The notes under the pieces: model-generated
Databases searched by the model: none
What the model was told of the DNA's origin: nothing
What the model saw: only the letters and a program-made list of their open reading frames with translations
Position numbers and translations under genes: made by a program
In this document: piece by piece, positions 18,813 to 29,310 of the stretch
Layout of the letters: the number at the start of each line of letters is the position of its first letter
Numbering within the stretch: position 1 is the first letter of the stretch
NCBI GenBank assembly: GCA_013823485.1
Contig: PNMF01000015.1
Span: 1 to 37,415 of the forward strand
DNA from: Comamonadaceae bacterium
GTDB taxonomy: Bacteria; Pseudomonadota; Gammaproteobacteria; Burkholderiales; Burkholderiaceae_C
DNA length: 37,415 nt
Direction: 5' to 3'

Positions 18813-20615
18813 ATGACAGACACCCCGTCCGTGCCGATGTCGCGCTGGCAAGCGTTCCGCGAGTTCACCGGCAAGGTGGCCCGCCTCACCGCCCCCTACT
18901 TCAGCTCCGAAGAAAAGTGGAAGGCCCGGGGCCTGCTGGCGGCCATCGTGGCGCTCAACCTGGGCGCGGTCTACATGCTGGTGCTGATCAACGAGTGGAA
19001 CCGGGTGTTCTACGACGCGCTGCAGAACAAGGACGCCGAGGTGTTCTGGCGCGAGCTGGGCCGCTTCACCTACCTGGCGTTCGGCTTCATCCTGGTGGCC
19101 GTCTACCGCTTCTACCTGACCCAGTTGCTGGAGATGCGCTGGCGCGCCTGGATGACCGGCCACTACATGGACCGCTGGCTCGGACAGCAGGCCTTCTACC
19201 AGCTGGAGCTGCAACGCCATGCGCGCGGCACCGACGCCCCGCCGGACAACCCGGACCAGCGCATCGCCGAAGACATGAACCTGTTCACCAGCTATTCGGT
19301 GAGCCTGTCCATGGGGCTGCTCAACGCCGTGGTCACGCTGGTCAGCTTCGTGGGCATCCTGTGGTCGCTCTCGGGCAGCTTTGCCTTCAACTTCAACGGC
19401 CAGAGCTGGGACATCCCCGGCTTCATGGTCTGGATGGCGGTGGTTTATTGCGTGCTGGGCAGCGTCATCACCCACTACATCGGTCGGCCACAGATCGGGC
19501 TGAACTTCCGCCAGCAGCGCTTCGAGGCCGACTTCCGCCACCACCTGGTGCGGGTGCGCGAATACAGCGAATCGATCGCGCTGGACCGGGGCGAACCGGT
19601 GGAGCGCCGCCACCTCGGCCAGCGCTTCCAGGCGGTGCTGGGCAACTACCTGCAGCTGATCAACGCGCAGAAGCGGCTGACCTGGTTCACGGTCGGCTTC
19701 GGTCAGGCGGCGGTGGTGTTCCCCTTCATCGTGGCGGCACCGCGCTTCTTCAGCGGCGCCATCCAGCTGGGCGAGCTGATCCAGATCGCCTCGGCCTTCG
19801 GCCGGGTGCAGGACGCGCTCTCGTGGTTCGTCGACAACTACAGCAGCCTGGCCGCCTGGCGCGCCACCACCGACCGCATCACCAGCTTCGAGGAAAGCTT
19901 CCAGGCGCTGGCCGTTGCGCCGGCAGCGGAAGGCGTGGCGGCAACGCCGGCCGGGCCGTCCGATGGCCTGTCCATCGACCGCCTCGATTTGACCCTGCCC
20001 GGTGGCGTGGCCCTGCTGGGCGCCGCCGGCCTGAGCCTGCGCCCGGGCGACCGGGTGCTGCTGCAGGGGCCTTCGGGCAGCGGCAAATCCACCCTGTTCC
20101 GGGGGCTGGCCGGCATCTGGCCCTGGGCGCAGCGCCAGCTGCAGTTGCCGGCCGACTTTGGGTCACGCGCCATGTTCCTGCCGCAGCGGCCGTACTTTCC
20201 CACCGGCCCGCTGCGCGACGCCCTGGCCTACCCGGAGCCGGCCGAGCGCTACAGCGACGACCAGCTGCGCCAGGCCCTGCGCGATGCCCTGCTGCCCGAA
20301 CTCGGCGCGCGGCTGGACGACGTCGACAGCTGGGGACAAAAACTCTCCGGCGGCGAGCAGCAGCGGCTGGCCGCCGCCCGCGCCCTGCTCAAGCAGCCGC
20401 GCTGGCTGTTCGTGGACGAAGCCACCAGCGCGCTCGACCCGGCCGCCGAAGCCGCCCTCTACGAACGCCTGCGGGCGCTGGTGCAGCAGCAGGACGGCGC
20501 CCTGATCTCCATCGCCCACCGGCCCGCCGTGGCCGCGTTCCACAACCGGCAGTGGACACTGGTGCCGGGCGACGGCAGCGCGGGTGCGCCGCGTTACCGG
20601 GTGGCGTCGGCGTAA
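18813..20615 (+). CDS. ABC transporter fused permease/ATPase (SbmA/BacA-YddA type)
   Basis: [111 protein letters not shown]. Confidence 0.93.
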   Translation: MTDTPSVPMSRWQAFREFTGKVARLTAPYFSSEEKWKARGLLAAIVALNLGAVYMLVLINEWNRVFYDALQNKDAEVFWRELGRFTYLAFGFILVAVYRFYLTQLLEMRWRAWMTGHYMDRWLGQQAFYQLELQRHARGTDAPPDNPDQRIAEDMNLFTSYSVSLSMGLLNAVVTLVSFVGILWSLSGSFAFNFNGQSWDIPGFMVWMAVVYCVLGSVITHYIGRPQIGLNFRQQRFEADFRHHLVRVREYSESIALDRGEPVERRHLGQRFQAVLGNYLQLINAQKRLTWFTVGFGQAAVVFPFIVAAPRFFSGAIQLGELIQIASAFGRVQDALSWFVDNYSSLAAWRATTDRITSFEESFQALAVAPAAEGVAATPAGPSDGLSIDRLDLTLPGGVALLGAAGLSLRPGDRVLLQGPSGSGKSTLFRGLAGIWPWAQRQLQLPADFGSRAMFLPQRPYFPTGPLRDALAYPEPAERYSDDQLRQALRDALLPELGARLDDVDSWGQKLSGGEQQRLAAARALLKQPRWLFVDEATSALDPAAEAALYERLRALVQQQDGALISIAHRPAVAAFHNRQWTLVPGDGSAGAPRYRVASA

Positions 20616-21322
20616 GCCGCCCAGCCGCGCGCACGCAGCTCGCAGGCCGGGCAGCTGCCGCAGCCCCAGCCCCAGTCGTGGCGGTGGGTGCGGTCGCCCA
20701 GGTAGCAGGTGTGGCTGTGTTCCACGATCAGGTCCACCAGGGCCTGACCACCGAGCCGCTCGGCCATGCGCCAGGTGTCGGCCTTGTCGATCCACATCAG
20801 CGGCGTGTCGATCAGGAAGCGGTGGTCCATGCCCAGGGTGAGCGCCACCTGCAGGGCCTTCATGGTGTCGTCGCGGCAATCGGGGTAGCCGGAAAAATCG
20901 GTCTCGCACACACCGGTCACCAGCACCGTCATGCCGCGCCGGTAGGCCAGCGCGGCGGCCAGGGTCAGAAAGAGCAGGTTGCGCCCGGGCACGAAGGTGT
21001 TGGGCAGGCCGCTGGCCTCCATGCGGAAGGCCATGTCGCGGGTGAGCGAGGTGTCGGACACCGCGCCCAGCACGGCCAGATCGAGCACATGGTCGTCGCC
21101 CAGGCGGGTGGCCCACTGCGGAAAGCGTTCGCGCAGCTCGCGCAGCACGGTCAGGCGGGCCTGCAGCTCCACATGGTGGCGCTGCCCGTAGTCGAAACCC
21201 AGGGTCTCGACGTGTTCAAAACGGTCCAGCGCATGGGCCAGGCAGGTGGTGGAGTCCTGGCCGCCGGAGAACAGGACCAGGGCACGCCGGTGCACCGGCG
21301 CTGAAGAGGAAGCGTTTGCCAT
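20594..21322 (-). CDS. queC: 7-cyano-7-deazaguanine synthase
   Basis: [74 protein letters not shown]. Confidence 0.96.
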   Translation of the reverse strand: MANASSSAPVHRRALVLFSGGQDSTTCLAHALDRFEHVETLGFDYGQRHHVELQARLTVLRELRERFPQWATRLGDDHVLDLAVLGAVSDTSLTRDMAFRMEASGLPNTFVPGRNLLFLTLAAALAYRRGMTVLVTGVCETDFSGYPDCRDDTMKALQVALTLGMDHRFLIDTPLMWIDKADTWRMAERLGGQALVDLIVEHSHTCYLGDRTHRHDWGWGCGSCPACELRARGWAAYADATR

Positions 21323-21359
21323 GGCGTGATCGTACCGCCGGGCAGACGCTCAGCCCGGC

Positions 21360-22604
21360 TCAGGTCATGCGTTCCGAGCGCCGTCCGGCGTGGCTGTGGC
21401 TGGTGGCCAGCATGCGCAGCAAGCTGCGGTTGGCGGTCTCCAGCGAGATGTCGTGCACCCGGCAGACCAGGGGCAGCCGGGTGATGTCGGCCGGCTGACC
21501 CATGGCGCGGGCGGTGTCCACCAGCGGGAAGTACGGGCCGTCCCGGCGCAGCAGGGCGTCGAACATCCGGCCGGGCAGGGGCAGCTTGTTGAGCAGCGTG
21601 GGCAGCGGCTGGTGCAGCAGCCGCCCCAGTTCACCCATGAGCGCGGTGGCGTACACCTCGCCGCGCAGGGTGTCGTCGGAACCGGTCATGAGCAGGTGCT
21701 GGGCCAGCCGGGCCCGCATGACCATGGCCAGGCGCACCGGGTGCAGGTCGGGGTCGGGCTCGACCTCGGTGATCTGCTCGGTGATCCAGCGACCGAGCTC
21801 GCGGAAGCCCAGCATCATCAGCGCGTGGCGCAGCGAACCGATCTCGCGGCGGTTGCCGTAGGCGGCGGAATTCACCAGCAGCAGCAGGCGGTAGACCAGC
21901 ACGGCGTCCTGGCGCACCAGCCGCTCCAGGCGCTCGATGGAACAGTCGTCGTCGTCGATGGCGGACAGCACCGCATGCAGGATGTCGCGGTCGTAGCTGA
22001 TCGGGTGGTGCCGGTGCGAGGCCAGCACATCGTCCTCCGGCCAGCCCAGCACGCCATGCACCGCCTGGCTCTCCAGCAGGTGGCGCAGCAGGGTCCGGGT
22101 GTCGGCACCGCCGACGATGAGTCCGGGCGGCAGCATCGGCGCAGCGCGGCCCGGCACCGCCGGGGTCAGCAGGCGCTGGGCCTCTTCCGCCGTCAGGTGC
22201 ACCAGCGGCCGGGCATCGACGCTGTCCATGCCGGGGCCGTGCAGGTTCGCCAGCGGGCTGCGGCAGACCAGCCGGTGACCACGGCGCACCGCAATCGACA
22301 GGCGGGCAGCGGTGTCGGCGCGGCCGAACAGGTCGGCCGGGACCTCGATGCAGGTGTTGTGCACCGCGTCGACCGCCAGGGTCTGCAGCAGCAGCCGGGG
22401 CGACCCGATGGAGAGGATGAGGGTGGGCGCTTCTTCCGGCCAGTGTTCGCCCAGCAGCTCCATGAAATGGGCGGCGTCGATGCCGGTGGGCGTGACCGGG
22501 TGCAGGTGCAGCCGCGCCGCCACCAGGTGGCGATCGGGCCCCCACACCGGCTCGTAGGCCAGCGCCAGACTGTCAAGAACCGACTGGGTCGCGAGCACGG
22601 GCAC
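21360..22604 (-). CDS. HDOD-domain protein with a possibly degenerate EAL-like N-terminal region
   Basis: HDOD core LLLLVNSAAYGNRREIGSLRHALMMLGFRELGRWI; N-terminus LALAYEPVWGPDRHLVAARLHLHP; GTG start 1 nt after flgL stop. Confidence 0.8.
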   Translation of the reverse strand: MPVLATQSVLDSLALAYEPVWGPDRHLVAARLHLHPVTPTGIDAAHFMELLGEHWPEEAPTLILSIGSPRLLLQTLAVDAVHNTCIEVPADLFGRADTAARLSIAVRRGHRLVCRSPLANLHGPGMDSVDARPLVHLTAEEAQRLLTPAVPGRAAPMLPPGLIVGGADTRTLLRHLLESQAVHGVLGWPEDDVLASHRHHPISYDRDILHAVLSAIDDDDCSIERLERLVRQDAVLVYRLLLLVNSAAYGNRREIGSLRHALMMLGFRELGRWITEQITEVEPDPDLHPVRLAMVMRARLAQHLLMTGSDDTLRGEVYATALMGELGRLLHQPLPTLLNKLPLPGRMFDALLRRDGPYFPLVDTARAMGQPADITRLPLVCRVHDISLETANRSLLRMLATSHSHAGRRSERMT

Positions 22605-22605
22605 C

Positions 22606-23826
22606 TCAGCCGATCATCGAGAACAACGAGAGCTTCTGCACCTGGGCATAACTCTTGATGGCGGCCTCCAGGCCCTGCTGCTGGGTCTGGAAGTCGGAAA
22701 TGCCCTTGACCAGATCGATGTCGGTCAGGCGCGAATCTTCGGCCTTGTTGTCGAGCGCCCGGCCTTCCAGCAGGGTGTCGAGCGAATCGGCGCGGTTCAG
22801 CAGCTCGCCCACCCGACCACGGGCCAGCAGCACGCGGTCGTGACCGGCGTCGACCTCGGTCATGGCACGGGCCAGTTCCTGGTTGCGGTGGGCCGATTCA
22901 TTGACGCCGCCATAACGCAGCGCGTCGACCGCGTTCTGCACCACCTGGAAGATGTCGGTGCGGGCGGGCGATCCTTCGATGTCGATGGCGTCGCCCGCCG
23001 CCGGGTTGCCGTTGATGACAAAGCCCATGCCGCCGAACTGCACCGACTTGCCCGGCTCGTAGGGCACGCCGGTGTGGCTGGCCAGCGGGGTGTTGCCGTT
23101 GCTGACGTCGATCACGGTGTACTGCATCTGCCCGGCCACCTCGGCAAAGCTGATGCGGTAGTCGCCCCCGGTGTAGCTGGCCGGGTCGACCACCTCGCCC
23201 ACGCCGGTGCTCACACCGCCGGTGTTGGTGTTGGGCAGGCTGACCACGAAGCGGCCGTTGCCCTGGGGCACCTGCATCCAGATGGCCTGGCCGTCCAGTG
23301 CCTGCGGCAGCGCGGTGTTGCCGGCTGCCGCCTGGCCACGCTGGCCATTGAAGGCCACGCCGTTGCCGCTGGGGGTGTAGAGGTCCACGAACGGTGTGGC
23401 CGCGCCACCCAGGCCGCCGAACAGGGTGCGTCCGGCGCTGTCGGTGCGGTTGGCCACCGCGATCAGCTGTTCGCGCAGGCCTTCAAGCTGGCGGGCCACG
23501 TCCTCGCGTTCGCTGTCGGTGAAGCCGGCGTTGCCGGCGGTGACCAGCAGGTCGCGCACACGCTGGATCAGTTCGCCCGATTCGGCCAGACCGCTCTCGG
23601 CCTGCTGCAGGCTGGTGCGAGAGGCTTCGAGGGCGCGCTGATCGGCCTCGGCACGGGCCAGCCGGTTGCGGGCCGCTTCCGACAGGGTGGCCGCAACCGG
23701 ATCGTCGCTGGCGCGCAGCACCCGCTTGCCGGTGGCCAGCCGCTCCTGCTGCTGGGCCAGTTGGGCCTGACGGTCGGCCAGCACCTTGATGGTGCTGTCG
23801 TAGTTGTTGGCGGTGGCAATGCGCAT
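22606..23826 (-). CDS. flgL: flagellar hook-associated protein 3
   Basis: MRIATANNYDSTIKVLADRQAQLAQQQERLATGKRVLRASDDPVAA; follows flgK. Confidence 0.95.
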   Translation of the reverse strand: MRIATANNYDSTIKVLADRQAQLAQQQERLATGKRVLRASDDPVAATLSEAARNRLARAEADQRALEASRTSLQQAESGLAESGELIQRVRDLLVTAGNAGFTDSEREDVARQLEGLREQLIAVANRTDSAGRTLFGGLGGAATPFVDLYTPSGNGVAFNGQRGQAAAGNTALPQALDGQAIWMQVPQGNGRFVVSLPNTNTGGVSTGVGEVVDPASYTGGDYRISFAEVAGQMQYTVIDVSNGNTPLASHTGVPYEPGKSVQFGGMGFVINGNPAAGDAIDIEGSPARTDIFQVVQNAVDALRYGGVNESAHRNQELARAMTEVDAGHDRVLLARGRVGELLNRADSLDTLLEGRALDNKAEDSRLTDIDLVKGISDFQTQQQGLEAAIKSYAQVQKLSLFSMIG

Positions 23827-23852
23827 GAAGGTCTCCGGGTGTGTTCGGGCGG

Positions 23853-25769
23853 TCAGCGACCCACCGTCTGCAGCAGGCTGTCGAAGGTGCTCTGGGCGAT
23901 CTGCAGGAACTTGGCCGAAGCCTGGTAAGCCTGCTGGAACTGCAGCAGCCGGGCGGCCTCTTCGTCCAGGTTGACGCCGGCCACACCGGCCCGCGCCGCT
24001 TCGGCGGTGGCCGCCACATTGCCCGAGAACTCGGCAGCGAACTGCGCGCCCTGCACCCGGGTGCCGATCTCGGAGAACAGGCTCACATAACCGTCGGACA
24101 GCGAGACGCCGTCGTAGGTGGCCAGGTCGCGCAGGGCCAGCACGGCGCTGGCGTTGCCGGCGTTCTGGGCCAGCCCGTTGGCCGGCGAGGCCTGCACCGA
24201 GAAGGTGTCGCCCGCGCTCGGGGCGCCGCGCAAGGTCAGGCTCCAGCCATTGACCTCGATCGGCTGGCCTGGCGTGAAGTTGTAGACCGTGGCGGGGGCA
24301 GCAATGCTCGGACCGCTGAGGGTGAAGGTGCCGTTGGCGCCGAAGGTGATGTCGACCGGGCTGGTGAGGTTGGCGTCGGCCTGGGTGGCGTACAGGCTCT
24401 CCACCGCCAGGCTGCCGCTGTTGGTGGTGCCGGGGGTGACGGCCACCGGGCTGGCAGCGGCCAGCCTGTCGGGGGCACCGATGGCCACCTGGATGTTGCG
24501 CGCAGCCCCCTCGAACGGGCGGGCCCGGAAACGGTCGGTGGCACCCAGGGCGCCGCTGTCCAGGGTGAAGGTCAGGCCGTCCACCTCGATCGGCAGCGCG
24601 CCGGTGGCCAGCGGCGGGTTGCCGGCCGGCGGGGTCATGGTGTTGTCGGACAGGCGAATGATGCGCAGGCCGCCGGCTTCGGCGCGGATGTCGTAGTCCG
24701 ACGCCTTGAGCGCCGTCGGGTCGGTGACGGTCACGCTGAAGGCGGCGGTGCCGGTGTTGGCCGGCGCCGCCAGCGCGGCCAGGGGCGGCGTGGGCGCAAA
24801 GAAGGCCTGGCCCGGCTGGCCGGTGAGGTCCACCCCGAGCGCGTGCTGGTCGTTGACGATGGTGGCCGTGGCCAGGGCCATGCGGCCGATCTGGTTCTGG
24901 GCCGAGGCCAGGTCTTCGTTCAGGAAACGCACCATGCCGGCCAGTTCGCCACCGCCCAGCGCGGCCAGGCTGAGGTCGGACTGGGTGGTGCCCTGTTTGA
25001 ACGACACCTGGATGCGCGAGGTGTCGACCGGGTCGCGGGTCACCGCCAGCTGACCGGTCTGCGCGCCCAGCACCAGCGGCTGGCTGCCGCCGACGAACAC
25101 GTTGACGGTGCCGCTCTCGCCCGGCACGGTGGCGATCTTCACCAGCTCGCTGAGCTGGGCCAGCAGCTGGTCGCGCGAATCGAGCAGATCGTTCGGGGTG
25201 TGCGAGCCACCGGCGTTTTCGATGATGCGCTGGTTGACCGAGGCCAGGTCGCGTGCGAGCCGGTTGACCGAGTCGACCGTGGTCTGCACCTGCAGCTCGG
25301 TGCCCTGCTTGAGCAGGTCGAGCTGGCCGGCGGTGTTGCGCAGGCGGCTGGCGAATTCGTCGGCGCGGGCAATGGTCACCACGCGGGCGGTCAGGTTGCT
25401 GGGCGACGAGGTCACGTCGTTCCAGGCGTTGAGCATGCTGTTGAGCGCCGTGCCGAGACCGTTCTCGCCCATCGGGAACACCGATTCGAGCTGCTGCAGC
25501 CGGGACAGCCGCACGCTGTCGGCGGCGGCGGTGGAGCTGGTGGCGCGCGCCTCGCTGGTGAGGTAGGCGCTGTGGGTGCGCTCGACGGTGGCGATCTCGA
25601 CGCCCTTGCCGAAGTAGCCGCTGCCCATGGCCTGGTAACCCGAGCTCTGCAGCTGGATGTTCTGGCGCGAATAGCCCTCGGTGTTGACGTTGGCGATGTT
25701 GTGGCCAATGACCTGCAGGGCCGACAGGTTGGCATTGAGCGCACGGGTGGCGATGTTGAGTGAGGACAT
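23853..25769 (-). CDS. flgK: flagellar hook-associated protein 1
   Basis: MSSLNIATRALNANLSALQVIGHNIANVNTEGYSRQNIQLQ; C-terminal VNLDEEAARLLQFQQAYQASAKFLQIAQSTFDSLL. Confidence 0.97.
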   Translation of the reverse strand: MSSLNIATRALNANLSALQVIGHNIANVNTEGYSRQNIQLQSSGYQAMGSGYFGKGVEIATVERTHSAYLTSEARATSSTAAADSVRLSRLQQLESVFPMGENGLGTALNSMLNAWNDVTSSPSNLTARVVTIARADEFASRLRNTAGQLDLLKQGTELQVQTTVDSVNRLARDLASVNQRIIENAGGSHTPNDLLDSRDQLLAQLSELVKIATVPGESGTVNVFVGGSQPLVLGAQTGQLAVTRDPVDTSRIQVSFKQGTTQSDLSLAALGGGELAGMVRFLNEDLASAQNQIGRMALATATIVNDQHALGVDLTGQPGQAFFAPTPPLAALAAPANTGTAAFSVTVTDPTALKASDYDIRAEAGGLRIIRLSDNTMTPPAGNPPLATGALPIEVDGLTFTLDSGALGATDRFRARPFEGAARNIQVAIGAPDRLAAASPVAVTPGTTNSGSLAVESLYATQADANLTSPVDITFGANGTFTLSGPSIAAPATVYNFTPGQPIEVNGWSLTLRGAPSAGDTFSVQASPANGLAQNAGNASAVLALRDLATYDGVSLSDGYVSLFSEIGTRVQGAQFAAEFSGNVAATAEAARAGVAGVNLDEEAARLLQFQQAYQASAKFLQIAQSTFDSLLQTVGR

Positions 25770-25794
25770 GGCGGTCTCGCTGGGGCCTTGGGGC

Positions 25795-26652
25795 TCAGGT
25801 CTGGGCGCGCTGCAGGCTCAGGGTGGTGTTGATGGCACGGCTGAGCTTGGCGGCATAGGCCGGGTCGGTGGCATAGCCGCCGCGCTGCAGCGCAGTGGCA
25901 AAGCCTTGCACCGAATGGCGCTGGGCCATGGCGTCTTCGTAGCGCGGGCTGTTGCCGATCAGGCGGGCATAGTCGCGGAACGAATCGGCGTAGCTGTCGT
26001 AGGCCCGGAACTTGGCCTTGACCTTCTGCGGCTCGCCGTTGATGTACTCGGTGGTGGTGATCTCGGCCACCTTGCCCTTCCAGCCCGGCCCGGCCTTGAT
26101 GCCGAACAGGTTGAACGAGGGCGAGCCGTCGGCATGGCGGATCTCGCTGCGGCCCCAGCCGGTCTCGTGGCCGGCCTGGCCGATCATGAAGCTGGCCGGA
26201 ATGCCGGCCTCGCGCTCCACCTGGGCGGCGGCCGCGCTGTGGCGCGAGACGAAATCGGCCTGGCGCGGGCCGGCCGACACCTTGTCGACGGTGCTGGGCA
26301 CGGCGGGCGTACCCGGCGTGCCCGGAGCGTTGGGGTTGCTGCCCTGCATCTGGCGGGCGAGCTGGCGTTCGATCGCCTCGGACAGGCCACCGGGCATGCC
26401 GGCCAGACTGACCGCGAACTGCTGGTCCAGCAGGTCGGTGCCGAGGTTTTCGCCTTCGCTGTCCATCATCCCGGACTTCTGGGTCGCCTCGCGCATGCTC
26501 TTGATCAGCTCGCGCATGAAGAGCGATTCAAACTGCTTGGCCGCCTCTTTCAGGGCGGCCTTGTCCTGCCCCTGGCCGGCCAGTGCCTTGAGCCCGCCGA
26601 GCGCGGTGGGGTCGGCCGCCAGGCCGGAGGGCATGAGCGGGCTGGTGTTCAT
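25795..26652 (-). CDS. flgJ: flagellar rod assembly protein / peptidoglycan hydrolase
   Basis: AAKQFESLFMRELIKSMREA rod-binding domain; C-terminal glucosaminidase domain FMIGQAGHETGWGRSE. Confidence 0.95.
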   Translation of the reverse strand: MNTSPLMPSGLAADPTALGGLKALAGQGQDKAALKEAAKQFESLFMRELIKSMREATQKSGMMDSEGENLGTDLLDQQFAVSLAGMPGGLSEAIERQLARQMQGSNPNAPGTPGTPAVPSTVDKVSAGPRQADFVSRHSAAAAQVEREAGIPASFMIGQAGHETGWGRSEIRHADGSPSFNLFGIKAGPGWKGKVAEITTTEYINGEPQKVKAKFRAYDSYADSFRDYARLIGNSPRYEDAMAQRHSVQGFATALQRGGYATDPAYAAKLSRAINTTLSLQRAQT

Positions 26653-27785
26653 CAGATCACCTCGAGGTCGGCGTTGAGCGCGCCCGATGCCTTGATGGCC
26701 TGCAGGATGGCCAGCAGGTCCTGCGGCGTGGCGCCCAGGCTGTTCAAGGCTTTGACCACATCGGACAACTGGGCGGCCGGGCCCATCTGGATCAGCGAAC
26801 CCTTGTCCTGGCTGATCTGGATGTTGGTCTGCTCGGTCACCACGGTCTGGCCACCGGTGGACAGGGCGTTGGGCTGGCTGATCACCGGGGTGGAGCTGAT
26901 GCTCACCGACAGGTTGCCGTGCGCCACGGCACACGGGCCGAGCGTGACCGCCTGGTTCATGGCGATGGAGCCGGTGCGCGAGTTGATGACCACCTTGGCC
27001 ATGGGCACGGCGGCGTCCAGCCGCACGTCTTCCACCCGGGCCAGGAAAGCCACGCGGCTGTTCGGGTCGGCCGGTGCCCGCAGGCGCACCACGCGGCCAT
27101 CCACCGCGCTGGCGGTGCCCGGGCCGAAGGCCTTGTTGATGGCGTCGGTGACGCGGCTGGCGGTGGTGAAGTCGTTGCTCTGCAGACCCAGGTCGATGGT
27201 CTCGCCGAGTGCGAACGGCGTGGGCACCGCCCGCTCCACCTGGCCGCCGCCCGGAATGCGGCCAGCGCTCAGGTGGTTGATCTGCACCTTGCTGCCGCCC
27301 GCCGAAGCGCCGGCACCGCCGACCAGCAGGTTGCCCTGGGCCAGCGCATAGATCTCGCCATCGGCGCCCTTGAGCGGGGTCGCGATCAGGGTGCCGCCGC
27401 GCAGCGACTTGGCATTGCCCATGGAAGACACGGTCACGTCGATGGCCTGGCCCGGCTGCGCAAATGGCGGCAGTTCGGCCGTGACCAGCACAGCCGCGAT
27501 GTTCTTGAACTGCGGGTTCACACCCGGCGGCAGCGTCAGCCCGAGCTGCTGCAGGTAGTTGGCCATGCCCTGGCTGGTGTAGGGCATCTGGGTGGTCTGG
27601 TCGCCGGTGCCGTCCAGGCCCACTACGAGGCCGTAACCGGTCAGCTGGTTGGTGCGCACACCCTGCACCGCGGCGATTTCCTTGACGCGGATCGACTGGG
27701 CTGCGGCAGGCAGGGCCAGCACCAGGGCCATGCCGGTCAGCATCGCGAGACGGCTCAAGTTCTGCAGCAGAGGGACGATATTCAT
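26652..27785 (-). CDS. flgI: flagellar P-ring protein
   Basis: SIRVKEIAAVQGVRTNQLTGYGLVVGLDGTGDQT...LNSLGATPQDLLAILQAIKASGAL. Confidence 0.97.
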   Translation of the reverse strand: MNIVPLLQNLSRLAMLTGMALVLALPAAAQSIRVKEIAAVQGVRTNQLTGYGLVVGLDGTGDQTTQMPYTSQGMANYLQQLGLTLPPGVNPQFKNIAAVLVTAELPPFAQPGQAIDVTVSSMGNAKSLRGGTLIATPLKGADGEIYALAQGNLLVGGAGASAGGSKVQINHLSAGRIPGGGQVERAVPTPFALGETIDLGLQSNDFTTASRVTDAINKAFGPGTASAVDGRVVRLRAPADPNSRVAFLARVEDVRLDAAVPMAKVVINSRTGSIAMNQAVTLGPCAVAHGNLSVSISSTPVISQPNALSTGGQTVVTEQTNIQISQDKGSLIQMGPAAQLSDVVKALNSLGATPQDLLAILQAIKASGALNADLEVI

Positions 27786-27827
27786 CTCAGTACACCCGGT
27801 GAAAGACAGCCCCATTGTGGGCAGGGA

Positions 27828-28496
27828 TCAGAACGGGATAACGCTCAAAAAGAACCGCGCCAACCAGCCAATTGACATGGCTTCGCCCTGCGCGCCGCGG
27901 TTGCGCGACTCGATGCGGGCATTGGCCACCTGGGTGGAGGCCACCACATTGCCGGGCCGGATGGTGCGCGGGTCGACCGTGCCGGAAAAACGCATCACGT
28001 CGACATTGGCATTCACGCCGATCTGCTTCTCGCCCACCACCAGCAGGTGTCCGTTGGGCAGCACTTCCTGCACCGTGGCGGTGATGGAGCCGTTGAAGGT
28101 GTTGTTCGCCTGGTTCTTGCCGTCGCCGGAGAAGCTGTTCTCCGACTGGGCACCGATGTCGAGCTTGCCCAGCGTCGTGCCCTTGAGGAACGGCAGCGCC
28201 GAGATGCTGCCCGACACCTCGCCGCTGCGGTCGATCGAGGCCGACGAGTTCTGGCTGGCCGTCACCCGCTCGGTGATCTGGATGGTGACGATGTCGCCCG
28301 GCATCCGGGCCCGCGCATCCTCGAAGCCGGGCCGGTAGGTGGCCGGACGGAACAACCCGCCACTGGGCACGCCCTGCGCCTGCGGCGCCTGGGCATATTC
28401 CACCGGCCGGGCCGGAGCGACGTCCACCTTGGGCTGCAGGGTTTCGCAGCCGGCCAGAAGGGCCGTGGCGGCCAGCAGAAGAGCAATGCGTTGCAT
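27828..28496 (-). CDS. flgH: flagellar L-ring lipoprotein
   Basis: Lipobox LLAGC; GDIVTIQITERVTASQNS, NGHLLVVGEKQIGVN, FSGTVDPRTI. Confidence 0.97.
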   Translation of the reverse strand: MQRIALLLAATALLAGCETLQPKVDVAPARPVEYAQAPQAQGVPSGGLFRPATYRPGFEDARARMPGDIVTIQITERVTASQNSSASIDRSGEVSGSISALPFLKGTTLGKLDIGAQSENSFSGDGKNQANNTFNGSITATVQEVLPNGHLLVVGEKQIGVNANVDVMRFSGTVDPRTIRPGNVVASTQVANARIESRNRGAQGEAMSIGWLARFFLSVIPF

Positions 28497-28516
28497 GGGG
28501 AACCTCGGCAGAAAGA

Positions 28517-29299
28517 TCAGAGCTGGCTCAGGCGCTGCAGCATCTGGTCGGACGTCTGGATGGCCTTGGAATTCATCTCGTAGGCGCGCTGGGTCTGGAT
28601 CATGGTCACCAGCTCCTGCACCACGTTGACGTTGGAGGCTTCGGTGAAGCCCTGCATCAGGTTGCCCATGCCCGCCGTGCCCGGGTTGCCGTTGACGGGG
28701 TTGCCCGAGGCCACGCTCTCGCGGAACAGGTTCTGGCCCAGCGGCTCCAGGCCGGCCGGGTTGATGAAGTTGGCCAGTTCCAGCACGCCCACCTGCTGCG
28801 GCTGGGTGGTGCCGGGCAGCTTGGCGCTGACGATGCCGTCGCCCGAGATGGTGATGCTGGTGGTCTCCGGGGGCAGGGTGATGCCGGCGCTCAGCGGGTA
28901 GCCGCTGTTGGTCACCAGCTGGCCCTGGGCGTTGAGCTGGAACGAGCCGTCGCGGGTGTAGGCGGTGGTGCCGTCGGGCATCTGCACCTGGAAGAAGCCC
29001 TGGCCGTTGATGGCCACGTCCAGCGCGTTGCCCGACTGCTGCAGGCTGCCCTGGGTGAACGAGCGCGAGGTGGCCACGGTGCGCACACCCAGGCCGATCT
29101 GCAGGCCGGTGGGCAGTTCGGCCTGCTCGTTGGCATTGGCCCCGACCTGGCGCAGGTTCTGGTACATGAGGTCTTCGAACACGGCATTCGAGCGCTTGAA
29201 GCCGTTGGTGGAGACGTTGGCCAGGTTGTTCGAGATGACGTCGAGCTGGGTCTGCTGCGCCGTCATGCCGGTCTTGGAAATCATCAGGGAATTGATCAT
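28517..29299 (-). CDS. flgG: flagellar distal rod protein
   Basis: [40 protein letters not shown]...[32 protein letters not shown]. Confidence 0.97.
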   Translation of the reverse strand: MINSLMISKTGMTAQQTQLDVISNNLANVSTNGFKRSNAVFEDLMYQNLRQVGANANEQAELPTGLQIGLGVRTVATSRSFTQGSLQQSGNALDVAINGQGFFQVQMPDGTTAYTRDGSFQLNAQGQLVTNSGYPLSAGITLPPETTSITISGDGIVSAKLPGTTQPQQVGVLELANFINPAGLEPLGQNLFRESVASGNPVNGNPGTAGMGNLMQGFTEASNVNVVQELVTMIQTQRAYEMNSKAIQTSDQMLQRLSQL

Positions 29300-29310
29300 G
29301 GCGGTGTCCT

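Noticed and set aside
17886-19613. 575-aa minus-strand ORF over the nucleotidase and ABC transporter
   Set aside because: Shadow ORF opposite two clear conserved genes
23841-25763. 640-aa plus-strand ORF over flgK
   Set aside because: Shadow ORF opposite flgK; composition not protein-like
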